Shown here: piece by piece, positions 39,452 through 47,688 of the stretch
How the letters are laid out: the number at the start of each line of letters is the position of its first letter
Position numbering within the stretch: position 1 is the first letter of the stretch
Assembly: GCF_017589465.1 (NCBI RefSeq)
Contig: NZ_JAELYA010000003.1
Location: 434,001-498,000, forward strand
Origin: Pseudomonas schmalbachii
Lineage (GTDB): Bacteria > Pseudomonadota > Gammaproteobacteria > Pseudomonadales > Pseudomonadaceae
Length of the DNA: 64,000 bases
Direction of reading: 5' to 3'
The notes under the pieces: generated by a model
Database searches by the model: none
Seen by the model: the letters and a program-made list of their open reading frames with translations, nothing else
What the model was told of the DNA's origin: nothing
Translations under genes and position numbers: made by a program

Positions 39452-39925
39452 TCATGAGCAGAGAGCGGCAGGCTCTGCCGGGTCGCGCTGGTCCTGACGG
39501 CCACAGCCACAGCCGCCGCGACCCTCAACGTCCTCTGCGCAATCCGGGTCGCCGATGGCTTCGCGCAGTTGCGCGAGGTTGAACGGCTTGTCCAGTACCT
39601 GCAGCAACGGCACGCTGCTGCTGCATGCCCAGCGGAACAGCCGCGTCTTGTCATGTTCGTTGAAGCTGCCGATCAGGAGGAACTGGCCGATCTGGTGGTT
39701 TTCGCTCAGACGGCGCAGGGTCGCCATTTCACCGACGCCGGGTGTGAAGTCGTCATAGATGAACAGGCTGTAGGGGTTCTTCTTCGACAGCACCTTGCGA
39801 ACTTCGTCCAGGTTCTGACAGAGGCTCAGGTGAAAGTAGTTCAGACGATTGAGCAGGACGCTGTAGTTCAGCAGGCGGCCTGGTTGGGAACACAGCACCA
39901 GTACCCTGCGCGGATTAGGTGTCAT
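39452..39925 (-). CDS. Receiver-like single-domain protein with degenerate acidic pocket
   Basis: A 157-residue protein with a CheY-like alternating fold: a buried strand RRVLVLCSQPG, phospho-acceptor candidate Asp in SLFIYDDFTPG, and the conserved lysine in VLDKPF. The acidic pair that binds Mg2+ after the first strand is missing (LCSQ instead of VDDD), so it may be a pseudo-receiver. The C-terminal tail is Cys/Gly/Arg-rich (GGCGCGRQDQRD). ATG 39925 has AAGG eight bases upstream; the frame to 40000 is longer but atypical. It is convergent with the FlhB-like gene and near the chemotaxis cluster, which suggests but does not prove a motility role. Confidence 0.72.
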   Translation of the reverse strand: MTPNPRRVLVLCSQPGRLLNYSVLLNRLNYFHLSLCQNLDEVRKVLSKKNPYSLFIYDDFTPGVGEMATLRRLSENHQIGQFLLIGSFNEHDKTRLFRWACSSSVPLLQVLDKPFNLAQLREAIGDPDCAEDVEGRGGCGCGRQDQRDPAEPAALCS

Positions 39926-40297
39926 TTGGGTGACCTTTGGGTAAATGTCCAATGATGATGGACAATCTAGCCCCCTGACGTACCGGCATAGATCAGACAA
40001 ATCTGATTAGGGAGTCAGACTTTTGCTCAAAATTCTTTGAAGCAATCCCCATCCCGAGTGTTTCATCGCCTTTACAGCCCCGATCTAGAGCGCTTCGACG
40101 CCGACCAAGCGCCTTGCACGGCGAACGTTCGCTGCTAGATTTCTGCAATAGCGTCTTGCCATCTCCGGACACCTGATCGTGCCGATGCCCGCCCTTGGCT
40201 CTCGCGGTGACGCAGCGACGGCAGCGGCAGCACGTGCCCTGCCAGGTCAATGGCTAACCCTGGGGCTGAGCTTTGCCGGGGCATGGAGCGCGCAGGC
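39926..40297. other. Gap upstream of the CHASE2 gene
   Basis: No supported gene in this 372-base gap. Composition is more AT-rich than the flanks from about 39960 to 40110. It should contain the divergent promoters of the receiver-like gene and of the CHASE2 tricistron. I see no clear -10/-35 pair and no REP element here. Confidence 0.55.
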
Positions 40298-41890
40298 ATG
40301 GCGGAAGCGCCGCGATCATTTCAGGACTGGCTCGACTGGGGCGCAAATCTATTGGCCAGGTTCGGCCACGAAATGCTCGGGTCGCTGCATCACCTGCCCG
40401 CTGCCCTTGTGGTTGCCTCGCTGGTCACTATCGGCCACCACAAATTCCATTTACTGGATGCCGTCGATACCTATGCATTTCTGGGTATCGGCAACCTCAC
40501 GGCCTTCCTGACTACCGAGTGCAACTCCCGAGATGCGAAGAAAGATAAAAGATGTCGGCCACCACAGATCACCGTGGCTGGCATCGATCAGCTCACGTAT
40601 GAAAAGCACTACCGCGAGCGCTCTCCATTGGATCGCTGCCAACTGCGGCACGACCTGAGAGCTTTTTATGAAAGCCCACGACCACCAAGAATGATGGTCA
40701 TCGATCTGGACCTGTCGCCCACACCGACGGAAGCCTCCTACGGCAATGTGCCGATGCAAGATAAAAATGACTGCGATGAACAGCTTTACAAATTGATCAC
40801 AGACAACCAGCTCAGCACTCGTACGGTGCTTATGGAACCGTTTGCGTTAACCGATCCAAACGTGGGACGCGACGCCAGACGAAATGCATGGGCATGGCGC
40901 CAGCGCATGCAAGAGCGCGCGAATGTTGTCTTCGCTGATGGACGGCTACCAGTCAGCTATGGCGTGGTCACCAAGGCGCCGTGCGTACCTCATGGGCTTG
41001 CCGTCGCCGCCATGCGAGATATCTCCGTTATTACGAGCGGCAGATGTATGGAAAAACCGGACGGCATGTTTCTGATCGCTCCACGGCACTACCTGTCTTC
41101 CTTACATACGGTCAATGTCGGAGACATCCGCCTACTAAGTGAACGTTTCAAACTTACCGACGGCGACAAGATCACCATCAGGCACCTGGCTTACGAAACC
41201 AAGGTAGTGTTCTTTGGCGGTACCTACGGCCTGGACGATGTGTTTCTCACTCCTATCGGCCATTTGTACGGTGTAGAAGTACATGCAGCAGCATTCATGT
41301 CGCTGCTGGAGCCCGCCAGCGACTTCTCCCATCTGCTTGCCTTCCTGCTCGAAGTCGCAATCGGCCTGCTCTTCGGCGTGGTCATCTCCTGGTGCTGGGG
41401 CAAGTACTACCACCTCCGCTTCAGCAACCAGGAGCGCTACCGACTCTCCGCCCCCTGGGTGGTTCTAGGTCTGGGTTTTGCCCTGTGCGTGTTGCTCGTA
41501 GTGGTAACGATGTTTTCCTATTTGCAACTTCGCGATCACAACCTGTGGCTATCGCCCATTCCTATTGCTCTCGGGATGCTGATCGAGAGTTTCTTCACTG
41601 GCGCAGTACATGGAGCAGTGAAGGAAGGCCTGCGTGAACGCTGGGATCTGGCGGAAAAACTTGAGCAGGCGTTCGACGCCGGTCCGAAGCAATTTCACGC
41701 CGCCCTCCAGCAAGCCCGTCAGGATGCTCACGACGACCATCCAGTCCCGGTGCGCAAACCCATCCACATCGATCCGCTACGACCGTTCCGCGAAGACTGG
41801 GTAGCAGCCTCGCTGAAACTTGCTGGTCGCTTGCTCTTCCTCACTCTGGTGGCCACCGCTCTGGGTATCACCCTTTCTCATGTCAGTTAG
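40298..41890 (+). CDS. CHASE2-domain membrane protein
   Basis: A protein of about 530 residues. One N-terminal membrane helix (LPAALVVASLVTIG) leads into an extracytoplasmic CHASE2 domain, ending in VFFGGTYGLDDVFLTPIGHLYGVEVHAAAF, the family hallmark (D.f.TP.g...GVe.hA). After it come about three membrane helices (ending near ESFFTGAVHG) and a short cytoplasmic tail, with a further hydrophobic segment at the C-terminus. CHASE2 usually feeds a kinase, cyclase or GGDEF; none is fused here. The start is uncertain: ATG 40250 has AGG only three bases upstream, ATG 40298 has GGAG nine bases upstream. It is first of a tricistron with an exported helical protein and an M48 lipoprotein. Confidence 0.8.
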   Translation: MAEAPRSFQDWLDWGANLLARFGHEMLGSLHHLPAALVVASLVTIGHHKFHLLDAVDTYAFLGIGNLTAFLTTECNSRDAKKDKRCRPPQITVAGIDQLTYEKHYRERSPLDRCQLRHDLRAFYESPRPPRMMVIDLDLSPTPTEASYGNVPMQDKNDCDEQLYKLITDNQLSTRTVLMEPFALTDPNVGRDARRNAWAWRQRMQERANVVFADGRLPVSYGVVTKAPCVPHGLAVAAMRDISVITSGRCMEKPDGMFLIAPRHYLSSLHTVNVGDIRLLSERFKLTDGDKITIRHLAYETKVVFFGGTYGLDDVFLTPIGHLYGVEVHAAAFMSLLEPASDFSHLLAFLLEVAIGLLFGVVISWCWGKYYHLRFSNQERYRLSAPWVVLGLGFALCVLLVVVTMFSYLQLRDHNLWLSPIPIALGMLIESFFTGAVHGAVKEGLRERWDLAEKLEQAFDAGPKQFHAALQQARQDAHDDHPVPVRKPIHIDPLRPFREDWVAASLKLAGRLLFLTLVATALGITLSHVS

Positions 41891-41903
41891 AGGAACTGTT
41901 CCC

Positions 41904-42347
41904 ATGAAAATCCCGACTCTCTGCCTCAGCGTAATGGCATTGCTCGCCAGCAGCAGTATCCATGCCATGGAATGCAAGGGACTCGACGAGATAAGGAGCA
42001 AAAGCAATTCGGCCGCTTTGCAACAACTGGTGAAATCGGTCGCAAACAACCAGGACGACGTCGCCGATTGTGATTCGGTAGCGACAGTAATGAACAAGGC
42101 AGCCAGGACAGATATCGAGGCCGGCCGAAAACTCGAAGAAGACCGCCCCTACAACCCCAGCGAAGCCCAGGCCAACTACGCCAAGGCGCAATCCGACCCC
42201 GAAGTACGCCAGCGCCTGGATCAGGTCAGCAAGGAGGTCAGCGACAGCAACCAGCGGCTGCTCTACCAGGCTGCAATCCTCGACGAGGAAGGCTACTACA
42301 GCGCCCGCGACATGCTGGTCCGCCAACTCCGGCAACAACTCAAATGA
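41904..42347 (+). CDS. Small exported helical protein
   Basis: A 147-residue protein with a Sec signal peptide (MKIPTLCLSVMALLASSSIHA, cleavage after SIHA). The mature part is alpha-helical and polar, with two Cys (MECKG, VADCDS) that may form a disulphide. It begins 13 bases after the CHASE2 stop, with GAGGA nine bases before the ATG. No family recognised. By position it could be a periplasmic partner of the CHASE2 sensor domain or of the M48 protease. Confidence 0.75.
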   Translation: MKIPTLCLSVMALLASSSIHAMECKGLDEIRSKSNSAALQQLVKSVANNQDDVADCDSVATVMNKAARTDIEAGRKLEEDRPYNPSEAQANYAKAQSDPEVRQRLDQVSKEVSDSNQRLLYQAAILDEEGYYSARDMLVRQLRQQLK

Positions 42348-42375
42348 CAGGCCGGCGCCTGCCCGAGGAGGCTCC

Positions 42376-43467
42376 ATGACACCGTGTGCATCGACAACCT
42401 GCTGGACGCTGGCCTGCGTCACCCTGCTGGCCGCCTGCAGCGGCGCTTCGATTTCCAACCCGTTGAGCAGTGGCAGCAGCGACGTGCAGGTGAAGGAAAT
42501 CACCAATCTCTCGCCGCGAGCGTCCGTCGTGCTCGACAAGAACTGCCCGGACCTGGTGCAGCCCTATCGGCTTGCCGACAACGTCGCCTCGATGACCATG
42601 TTCAGCGTCAAGGAGGGCCTCAAGGGCGTCAGCAGTCAGCTGACCAGCATGCTCAGCGGAAAATCGGCCGCGCCGACCACTGGCGGCAGCCTCTCCGACT
42701 CGACCAAGCTGGCCGCCAAGCAGCTCAACTGGATGCCCATGACGGCCGAGGAAATGTACGCCGAGCGCCAGCACAACAAGCGCACCGACCTGCTGTCGCG
42801 CACCAGCAAGCTCGGTCGCAAGTACTACCCGACCGCGGACAAGATGCTTGCCGACATCCTCGCCAGCATCAAGGAACCCTACGACTACCGCTTCAAGCTG
42901 TTCATCGTGAAGACCGACAACCGCAACGCCCTCGCCCTGCCCGGCGGCTACCTGTACCTCGACCAGGGCCTGCTCGACACACCCGAGCACCAGCGCAAGG
43001 CCTACTTCGCCCTGGCCCACGAGATCGGCCACGTGCTGCAGCGCCATGAAACCAAGGAAATGCAGAGCCTGGTGGTGGACTCCTTCACCGTGAAGGAGGA
43101 ACTGGTCGATACCATCCAGTCCGCCAGGAACAACCCGGGCGCCGTGGTCGACCGCATCAAGCTGGAGAAGGGGCAGTTCACCCAGCACCATGTGGACCAG
43201 GAACTGCAGGCCGACTCATGCGCGGTGAAGATGCTCAGCCATGTCTATCCGGACAACCAGCAACTGGCTGCCACCATCGATACCTTCGTCAAGGATCTGC
43301 CGCAGGTGCGCCCCGCCGCCTCGTCCGGGAGCGTCCAGGCGATGTCCGAGGAGGTCTACGACATCGTCAACTCGCCGATGATGCGTCACCCCAATACCCG
43401 GGAACGCACCGACAACCTGCAGGCGATCTATCGCGAGGTCACCAGCATCACCACGGCGGCGCAATAG
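42376..43467 (+). CDS. M48-family zinc metalloprotease, lipoprotein
   Basis: A 363-residue lipoprotein (signal peptide with LLAAC, lipidated Cys21) with an M48-type protease domain. The zinc site is intact: HEIGH (His215, Glu216, His219) and the third ligand Glu276 in QELQADSCA. Other M48 marks are NALALPGGYLYLDQGLL and the ending MRHPNTRERTDNL. M48 lipoproteins of the LoiP/BepA type cleave or quality-check outer-membrane or periplasmic proteins. It lies 28 bases after the small exported protein on the same strand, so it probably shares a transcript. Confidence 0.85.
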   Translation: MTPCASTTCWTLACVTLLAACSGASISNPLSSGSSDVQVKEITNLSPRASVVLDKNCPDLVQPYRLADNVASMTMFSVKEGLKGVSSQLTSMLSGKSAAPTTGGSLSDSTKLAAKQLNWMPMTAEEMYAERQHNKRTDLLSRTSKLGRKYYPTADKMLADILASIKEPYDYRFKLFIVKTDNRNALALPGGYLYLDQGLLDTPEHQRKAYFALAHEIGHVLQRHETKEMQSLVVDSFTVKEELVDTIQSARNNPGAVVDRIKLEKGQFTQHHVDQELQADSCAVKMLSHVYPDNQQLAATIDTFVKDLPQVRPAASSGSVQAMSEEVYDIVNSPMMRHPNTRERTDNLQAIYREVTSITTAAQ

Positions 43468-43474
43468 CGGCGCG

Positions 43475-43885
43475 TCAGCCCGTCTGCTGCCGGTTGCCGT
43501 GCAGGCGGGCCATCAGTTCCGCCTCGGCACGCGACAGGCCGCAGCTCTGGCTCAGCTCGGTAGCGCTGGCGCCGAGGCCGACCAGCCGCGCCGCCTGGTT
43601 GAACGACAGGCTGGCGGGATCGCGCTGCTCGATGCGGTTCAGGCGCTCCGGCAGCGGCGCGACCTGGCTGCCCAGCTCGCGCAGTTGCTCGCCCAGGCGC
43701 ACGTTGACCTGCTGGTACGCTTCGAGCCGCTTGCCCAGCTCCTTCGCCCGCTGATCGAGCTCGGCGACGTGGGCCGCCTGCTGCGCGAGCAGTACGGACT
43801 GGCGGCGCTGGTCGCGCAGCAGGAAGGCGAATACGACCGCCAGCGCGACGCAGGCACAGCCGAGTACCACCAGGGCGATCAGCAT
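43475..43885 (-). CDS. DUF2802 domain protein
   Basis: A 136-residue protein with an N-terminal membrane helix (about 3-23), a coiled-coil segment (about 27-80, QQAAHVAELDQRAKELGKRLEAYQQVN) and a C-terminal helical part (AARLVGLGASATELSQSCGLSRAEAELMARLHG) that resembles a helix-turn-helix. It lies immediately behind cheW (stop to start, one base), and a homologue has the same place next to cheW in P. aeruginosa (PA1465, from memory). Probably part of the chemotaxis/motility block but of unknown function. Confidence 0.8.
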   Translation of the reverse strand: MLIALVVLGCACVALAVVFAFLLRDQRRQSVLLAQQAAHVAELDQRAKELGKRLEAYQQVNVRLGEQLRELGSQVAPLPERLNRIEQRDPASLSFNQAARLVGLGASATELSQSCGLSRAEAELMARLHGNRQQTG

Positions 43886-43886
43886 T

Positions 43887-44366
43887 TCAGATGACCTCCA
43901 GCTCCGACCATTCTTCGTCGGTCAGCATCTTTTCCAGGTCGACCAGGATCAGCAGCACGCCGTTCTTGTTGCACACGCCCTGGATGAACTTGGCCGACTC
44001 GTCGTTGCCGACGTTGGGTGCGGTCTCGATTTCCGACTGGCGCAGATAGATCACCTCGGCGACGCTGTCGACCAGGATGCCGACCACCTGGCGATCCGCC
44101 TCGATGATGACGATGCGGGTGTTGTCGGTCACCGGCGCCGGTTCGAGACCGAAGCGCTGGCGGGTGTCGATCACCGTCACCACGTTGCCGCGCAGGTTGA
44201 TGATGCCCAGCACATAGCTCGGCGCGCCCGGCACGGGAGCGATCTCGCTGTAGCGCAGGACTTCCTGCACCTGCATCACATTGATGCCGTAGGTCTCGTT
44301 GTCCAGGCGGAAGGTGACCCACTGCAGGATCGGATCCTCGACGCTTTGCGCTGCTACTTTGCTCAT
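43887..44366 (-). CDS. cheW: Chemotaxis adaptor protein CheW
   Basis: Couples chemoreceptors to CheA in the polar array. A single CheW SH3-like double-barrel domain of 159 residues, with the EVLRYSEIAPVPGAPSYVLGIINLRG block and the receptor-binding VIDTRQRFG segment. ATG 44366 (MSKVAAQSVEDPILQ) has a GAGG ribosome site; the frame from 44402 adds an arginine-rich head. Confidence 0.93.
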   Translation of the reverse strand: MSKVAAQSVEDPILQWVTFRLDNETYGINVMQVQEVLRYSEIAPVPGAPSYVLGIINLRGNVVTVIDTRQRFGLEPAPVTDNTRIVIIEADRQVVGILVDSVAEVIYLRQSEIETAPNVGNDESAKFIQGVCNKNGVLLILVDLEKMLTDEEWSELEVI

Positions 44367-44439
44367 ATCCCCTCGCCTCTTGCTGTTGCGCCGCGACGGC
44401 ATCCGTGCGGCGGTTATCGTTCGTTCCGGTACCGGGCGT

Positions 44440-45213
44440 TCAGGCCCGGCCGCTGTTGCGCGACGCGCCGCCGGCGAGCATCCCGGCCAGTGCCGAAACG
44501 TCGAGCAGCGCGCACATCTGTTCGATCACGGTGCCGGCCAGCCACGGCCGCTGCAGACGCCGGGTGCGCCACTTGACCTCCGACGGGTCGATGCGCAGCG
44601 AGCGGCTGACCTGATGCACCGCCAGCCCCCAGTCGTAGCCCTGCACCGAAATCACGTATTTCAGGCCTTCGCGGTAATCGTCGCGGTAGCGCTCGGGCAT
44701 CACCCAGCGCGCGGTATCCAGCACCTTCAGGTTGCCCTGCTGGCCCGGCAGCAGGCCGAGGAACCAGTCCGGCTGGCCAACCAGCGGCGTCATCTCGCGG
44801 CCTTCCAGGGAATGGATCGAGCCGAGGCAGACCAGCGGCACCGCCAGGGTCAGGCCGGCCACGTCGAACAGCAGGCACTCGAACGGTTCGGCGGCCCACG
44901 GCGGCAGGCCGCTGTCGAGCAGGGCCAGCGGCGCCGACGGCAATTCGGCGGCACCCGGCTGGCGCAGTTCGATCACCGGCGCGGCCGGCGTCGGCTCGCG
45001 CGGCGCCTCGACAGGCGGCTGGCGCATGCGCGCATCGCGGATCTGCTCTTCCAGCACCGCCGCCTGGAACTCGTCGGCGCTGACGCTGCTCACCACTACC
45101 GGCGACGGCTCGACCTCGCCATACAGCGCTTCGCAGGTGGCTTCCTGCAGTAGCGAGTCGAGATAGGACTGCAGCGCGAGCTGGGGACGCGTGGTGGTGG
45201 CGGAATGGCTCAT
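44440..45213 (-). CDS. parP: ParP-like polar chemotaxis protein with CheW-like domain
   Basis: A 257-residue protein with an N-terminal variable region (about 1-110), rich in Glu/Ala/Pro, and a C-terminal CheW-like domain (FECLLFDVAGLTLAVPLVCLGSIH through WLAGTVIEQMCALLDV). In Vibrio and Pseudomonas such proteins (ParP, PA1463-like) link the chemotaxis array to the polar ParC ATPase. Directly after parC (67 bases) and before cheW. Confidence 0.85.
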   Translation of the reverse strand: MSHSATTTRPQLALQSYLDSLLQEATCEALYGEVEPSPVVVSSVSADEFQAAVLEEQIRDARMRQPPVEAPREPTPAAPVIELRQPGAAELPSAPLALLDSGLPPWAAEPFECLLFDVAGLTLAVPLVCLGSIHSLEGREMTPLVGQPDWFLGLLPGQQGNLKVLDTARWVMPERYRDDYREGLKYVISVQGYDWGLAVHQVSRSLRIDPSEVKWRTRRLQRPWLAGTVIEQMCALLDVSALAGMLAGGASRNSGRA

Positions 45214-45280
45214 GACGGAAATCCGCGCGAATGGATTGGCCGGTATATCGGCAGCACGCCGGCAGGACTTGAATGCATGC

Positions 45281-46069
45281 TCAGGCCACCTGCGCCGCCG
45301 GCTCGCCCGCCAGCAGGTGCTGCAGCAGCGCGCGATAGGCGATCACTCCGCGGCTGGAGCCATCGAAGCGCGACGGCACCAGGCCGTTGCGGCTGGCATC
45401 GCGCAGGCGCGTGTCCACCGGGATGAAGGCCCGCCAGAGGTTGTCCGGATAGCTGTCGCGCAACACCCGCAAGGCGCCGATGGAAGCCTGGGTGCGACGG
45501 TCGAACAGGGTCGGCACGATGCTGAACGGCAGCGCCTGGCGACGCGAGCGGTTGATCATCGCCAGGGTGGCGATCATCCGCTCCAGCCCCTTGAGGGCGA
45601 GGAATTCGGTCTGCACCGGGATCACCAGGTGCTGGCTGGCGGCCAGCGCGTTGACCATCAGCACGCCCAGCAGCGGCGGGCTGTCGATGATCGCGTGGTC
45701 GAAGTCGTTCCACAGCTGCGCCAGGCTTTTCGAAAGCACCAGGCCGAGACCATTCTGCCCGGGCGACTGGCGCTCCAGGGTGGCCAGCGCGGTGCTCGAC
45801 GGCAGCAGCATGAGGTTTTCGTGGCTGGTCGGCAGCAGCAGTTGGCGCGGCAGCCCTTCGGGCACCTGGCCCTGCTGCTGGAACAGGTCGAACACGCTGT
45901 GTTCGAGGCTGTCCGGGTCGTGGCCGAAATAGCTGGTCATCGAGCCGTGCGGATCGAGATCGACCACCAGCACGCGCTTGCCGGCATCGGCCAGCAGGCC
46001 GGCCAGGGCGACGGTCGACGTGGTCTTGCCGACACCGCCCTTCTGGTTGGCAATCGCCCAGATTTTCAT
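45281..46069 (-). CDS. parC: ParA-type ATPase ParC for chemosensory array positioning
   Basis: A 262-residue deviant-Walker ATPase of the ParA/MinD family, with KGGVGKTTST (deviant Walker A, first Lys present) at its start, the Asp-containing VLVVDLDPHGS and the switch IIDSPPLLG. It lies between motD and parP, the order of the P. aeruginosa PA1462-PA1463 pair, and is called ParC by analogy with the Vibrio system that segregates chemotaxis arrays to the pole. The ATG is at 46069 (MKIWAIANQKGG); the frame from 46273 is longer but has no family support. Confidence 0.9.
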   Translation of the reverse strand: MKIWAIANQKGGVGKTTSTVALAGLLADAGKRVLVVDLDPHGSMTSYFGHDPDSLEHSVFDLFQQQGQVPEGLPRQLLLPTSHENLMLLPSSTALATLERQSPGQNGLGLVLSKSLAQLWNDFDHAIIDSPPLLGVLMVNALAASQHLVIPVQTEFLALKGLERMIATLAMINRSRRQALPFSIVPTLFDRRTQASIGALRVLRDSYPDNLWRAFIPVDTRLRDASRNGLVPSRFDGSSRGVIAYRALLQHLLAGEPAAQVA

Positions 46070-46097
46070 TGCTTGGCTCCCCACGACCGCATGACGC

Positions 46098-46937
46098 TCA
46101 GCTCCCCGACGCTGACGAAGATTTGACGGGTTTCCCCCCGCTGGCGGACTGCGGTGCAGGTTGCGTGCCAGCATCCTGCCTGGCGTCCGCCGCACCGGTG
46201 GAGACGCGGCGCACGTCGAGGTTGCGCGACACCACCAGCACCACCCGCCGGTTGCGCGCGCGCCCCTCGGCATCGGCGTTGTCCGCCAGCGGACGGAACT
46301 CGCCGTAGCCCACCGCCGCCAGCCGGCCGGGATCGACGCCGTCCTGCGCCAGCAGGCGGACGATGCTCGCCGCCCGCGCCGTGGACAGCTCCCAGTTGGT
46401 CGGGAAGCGCGCGTTGTGGATCGGCACGTTGTCGGTGAAACCCTCGACGTTCACCGGGTTGCGGTACGGCGCCAGAATCCCGGCGACCTTCTCGATGATG
46501 TCGAAGGCGGCTTCGTTGGGAATCGCCTCGCCGCTGGGGAACAGAAGGCTGGAACTGAGGGTGATCTCGATCCACTGCTCGTTGCCGCGCACATGCAGCT
46601 GGTCGGTGGCGATCAGGTCGCCGAACGCCGCGCGCACGCTGTCGGCGATCTGCTTCAGCGGGTCGCCCTCCGCCGAGCCGTTCTGCACGTCGCGCAACAG
46701 CTCTTTCTGCGTGGTGCGCGGCCGCTCCTCGCCGATGGGGATCGCCTTCATCGCCTGCTCCGGCTGGTTGAACACGCCGGTGAGGGTTTCCGAAAGAATC
46801 TTGTACTTGCCTTCGTTGATCGACGAAATGGAGTACATCACCACGAAAAAGGCGAACAGCAGGGTGATGAAGTCCGCGTAGGAAACCAGCCAGCGCTCCT
46901 GGTTCTGGTGTTCCTCGCGATGCCGGCGCCGCGCCAT
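46098..46937 (-). CDS. motD: Flagellar motor stator protein MotD (MotB family)
   Basis: Stator subunit that anchors the ion channel to peptidoglycan. The 279 residues have a short cytoplasmic tail with the plug-side basic RRRHREEH, one membrane helix starting at Asp22 (SYADFITLLFAFFVVMYS; Asp22 is the proton-carrying residue), a linker and an OmpA-type domain (about 115-245, VEGFTDNVPIHNARFPTNWELSTARAASIVRLL). The C-terminal 35 residues are Ser/Ala/Pro-rich. It lies 10 bases after motC. Confidence 0.94.
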   Translation of the reverse strand: MARRRHREEHQNQERWLVSYADFITLLFAFFVVMYSISSINEGKYKILSETLTGVFNQPEQAMKAIPIGEERPRTTQKELLRDVQNGSAEGDPLKQIADSVRAAFGDLIATDQLHVRGNEQWIEITLSSSLLFPSGEAIPNEAAFDIIEKVAGILAPYRNPVNVEGFTDNVPIHNARFPTNWELSTARAASIVRLLAQDGVDPGRLAAVGYGEFRPLADNADAEGRARNRRVVLVVSRNLDVRRVSTGAADARQDAGTQPAPQSASGGKPVKSSSASGS

Positions 46938-46947
46938 TCCGCCCCCG

Positions 46948-47688
46948 TCAGCCGGCGAAGCCTTGCAGCTTCAGTTCGATGGAACGCGGGTTCTCGCCCT
47001 CGGCGATGGACAGCAGGCCTTCCATCAGCATTTCGCGGTAGCTGGACTGGCGCAGCACCAGGCTCTTCAGCTTGTTGCCCATCGGCAGCAGCAGCAGGTT
47101 GGCCAGGCCGACGCCATAGATGGTGGCGACGAAGGCGACGGCGATGCCGCTGCCCAGTTGGCCGGGATCGGCGAGATTGCCCATCACGTGGATCAGGCCC
47201 ATCACCGCGCCGATGATGCCGATGGTCGGCGCGTAGCCGCCCATGCTCTCGAACACCCTTGCCGCCTGCAGGTCGCGTTCTTCCTGGTTGACCATGTCCA
47301 CTTCGAGGATGCTGCGGATGACCTCCGGCTCGACGCCATCGACCAGCAATTGCAGGCCCTTGCGTGCATACGGATCGGCCTCGCTGTCGGCCAGCGCTTC
47401 GAGGCCGAGCAGCCCCTCCTTGCGCGCGCTCATGGCCCAGCCGACCACGCGGTGGATGCCGCCGACCAGGTCGATGCGCGGCGGGAAGAACACCCAGCGC
47501 AGCATGGTCATGGCGCGCTTGAGCACTTGCACCGGGGTCTGCACCAGCGCCGCCGCCAGGGTGCCGCCGATGACGATCAGCGCCGCCGAGCCGTTGGCCA
47601 ACGCGCCGATATGTCCGCCTTCGATGAAATTGCCGCCGACAATCGCGACCAGCGCGAGGATCAGGCCGACAAGGCTCAGCACATCCAT
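46948..47688 (-). CDS. motC: Flagellar motor stator protein MotC (MotA family)
   Basis: Stator pore subunit, 246 residues, with four membrane segments (1-24, 33-50, about 150-168, 180-200) and the large cytoplasmic loop that contacts FliG. Family blocks: FESMGGYAPTIGIIGAVMGLIHVMGNLADP and IAVAFVATIYGVGLANLLLLP. The start at 47688 overlaps the cheB stop (TGATG), so the two are translationally linked. Confidence 0.94.
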   Translation of the reverse strand: MDVLSLVGLILALVAIVGGNFIEGGHIGALANGSAALIVIGGTLAAALVQTPVQVLKRAMTMLRWVFFPPRIDLVGGIHRVVGWAMSARKEGLLGLEALADSEADPYARKGLQLLVDGVEPEVIRSILEVDMVNQEERDLQAARVFESMGGYAPTIGIIGAVMGLIHVMGNLADPGQLGSGIAVAFVATIYGVGLANLLLLPMGNKLKSLVLRQSSYREMLMEGLLSIAEGENPRSIELKLQGFAG

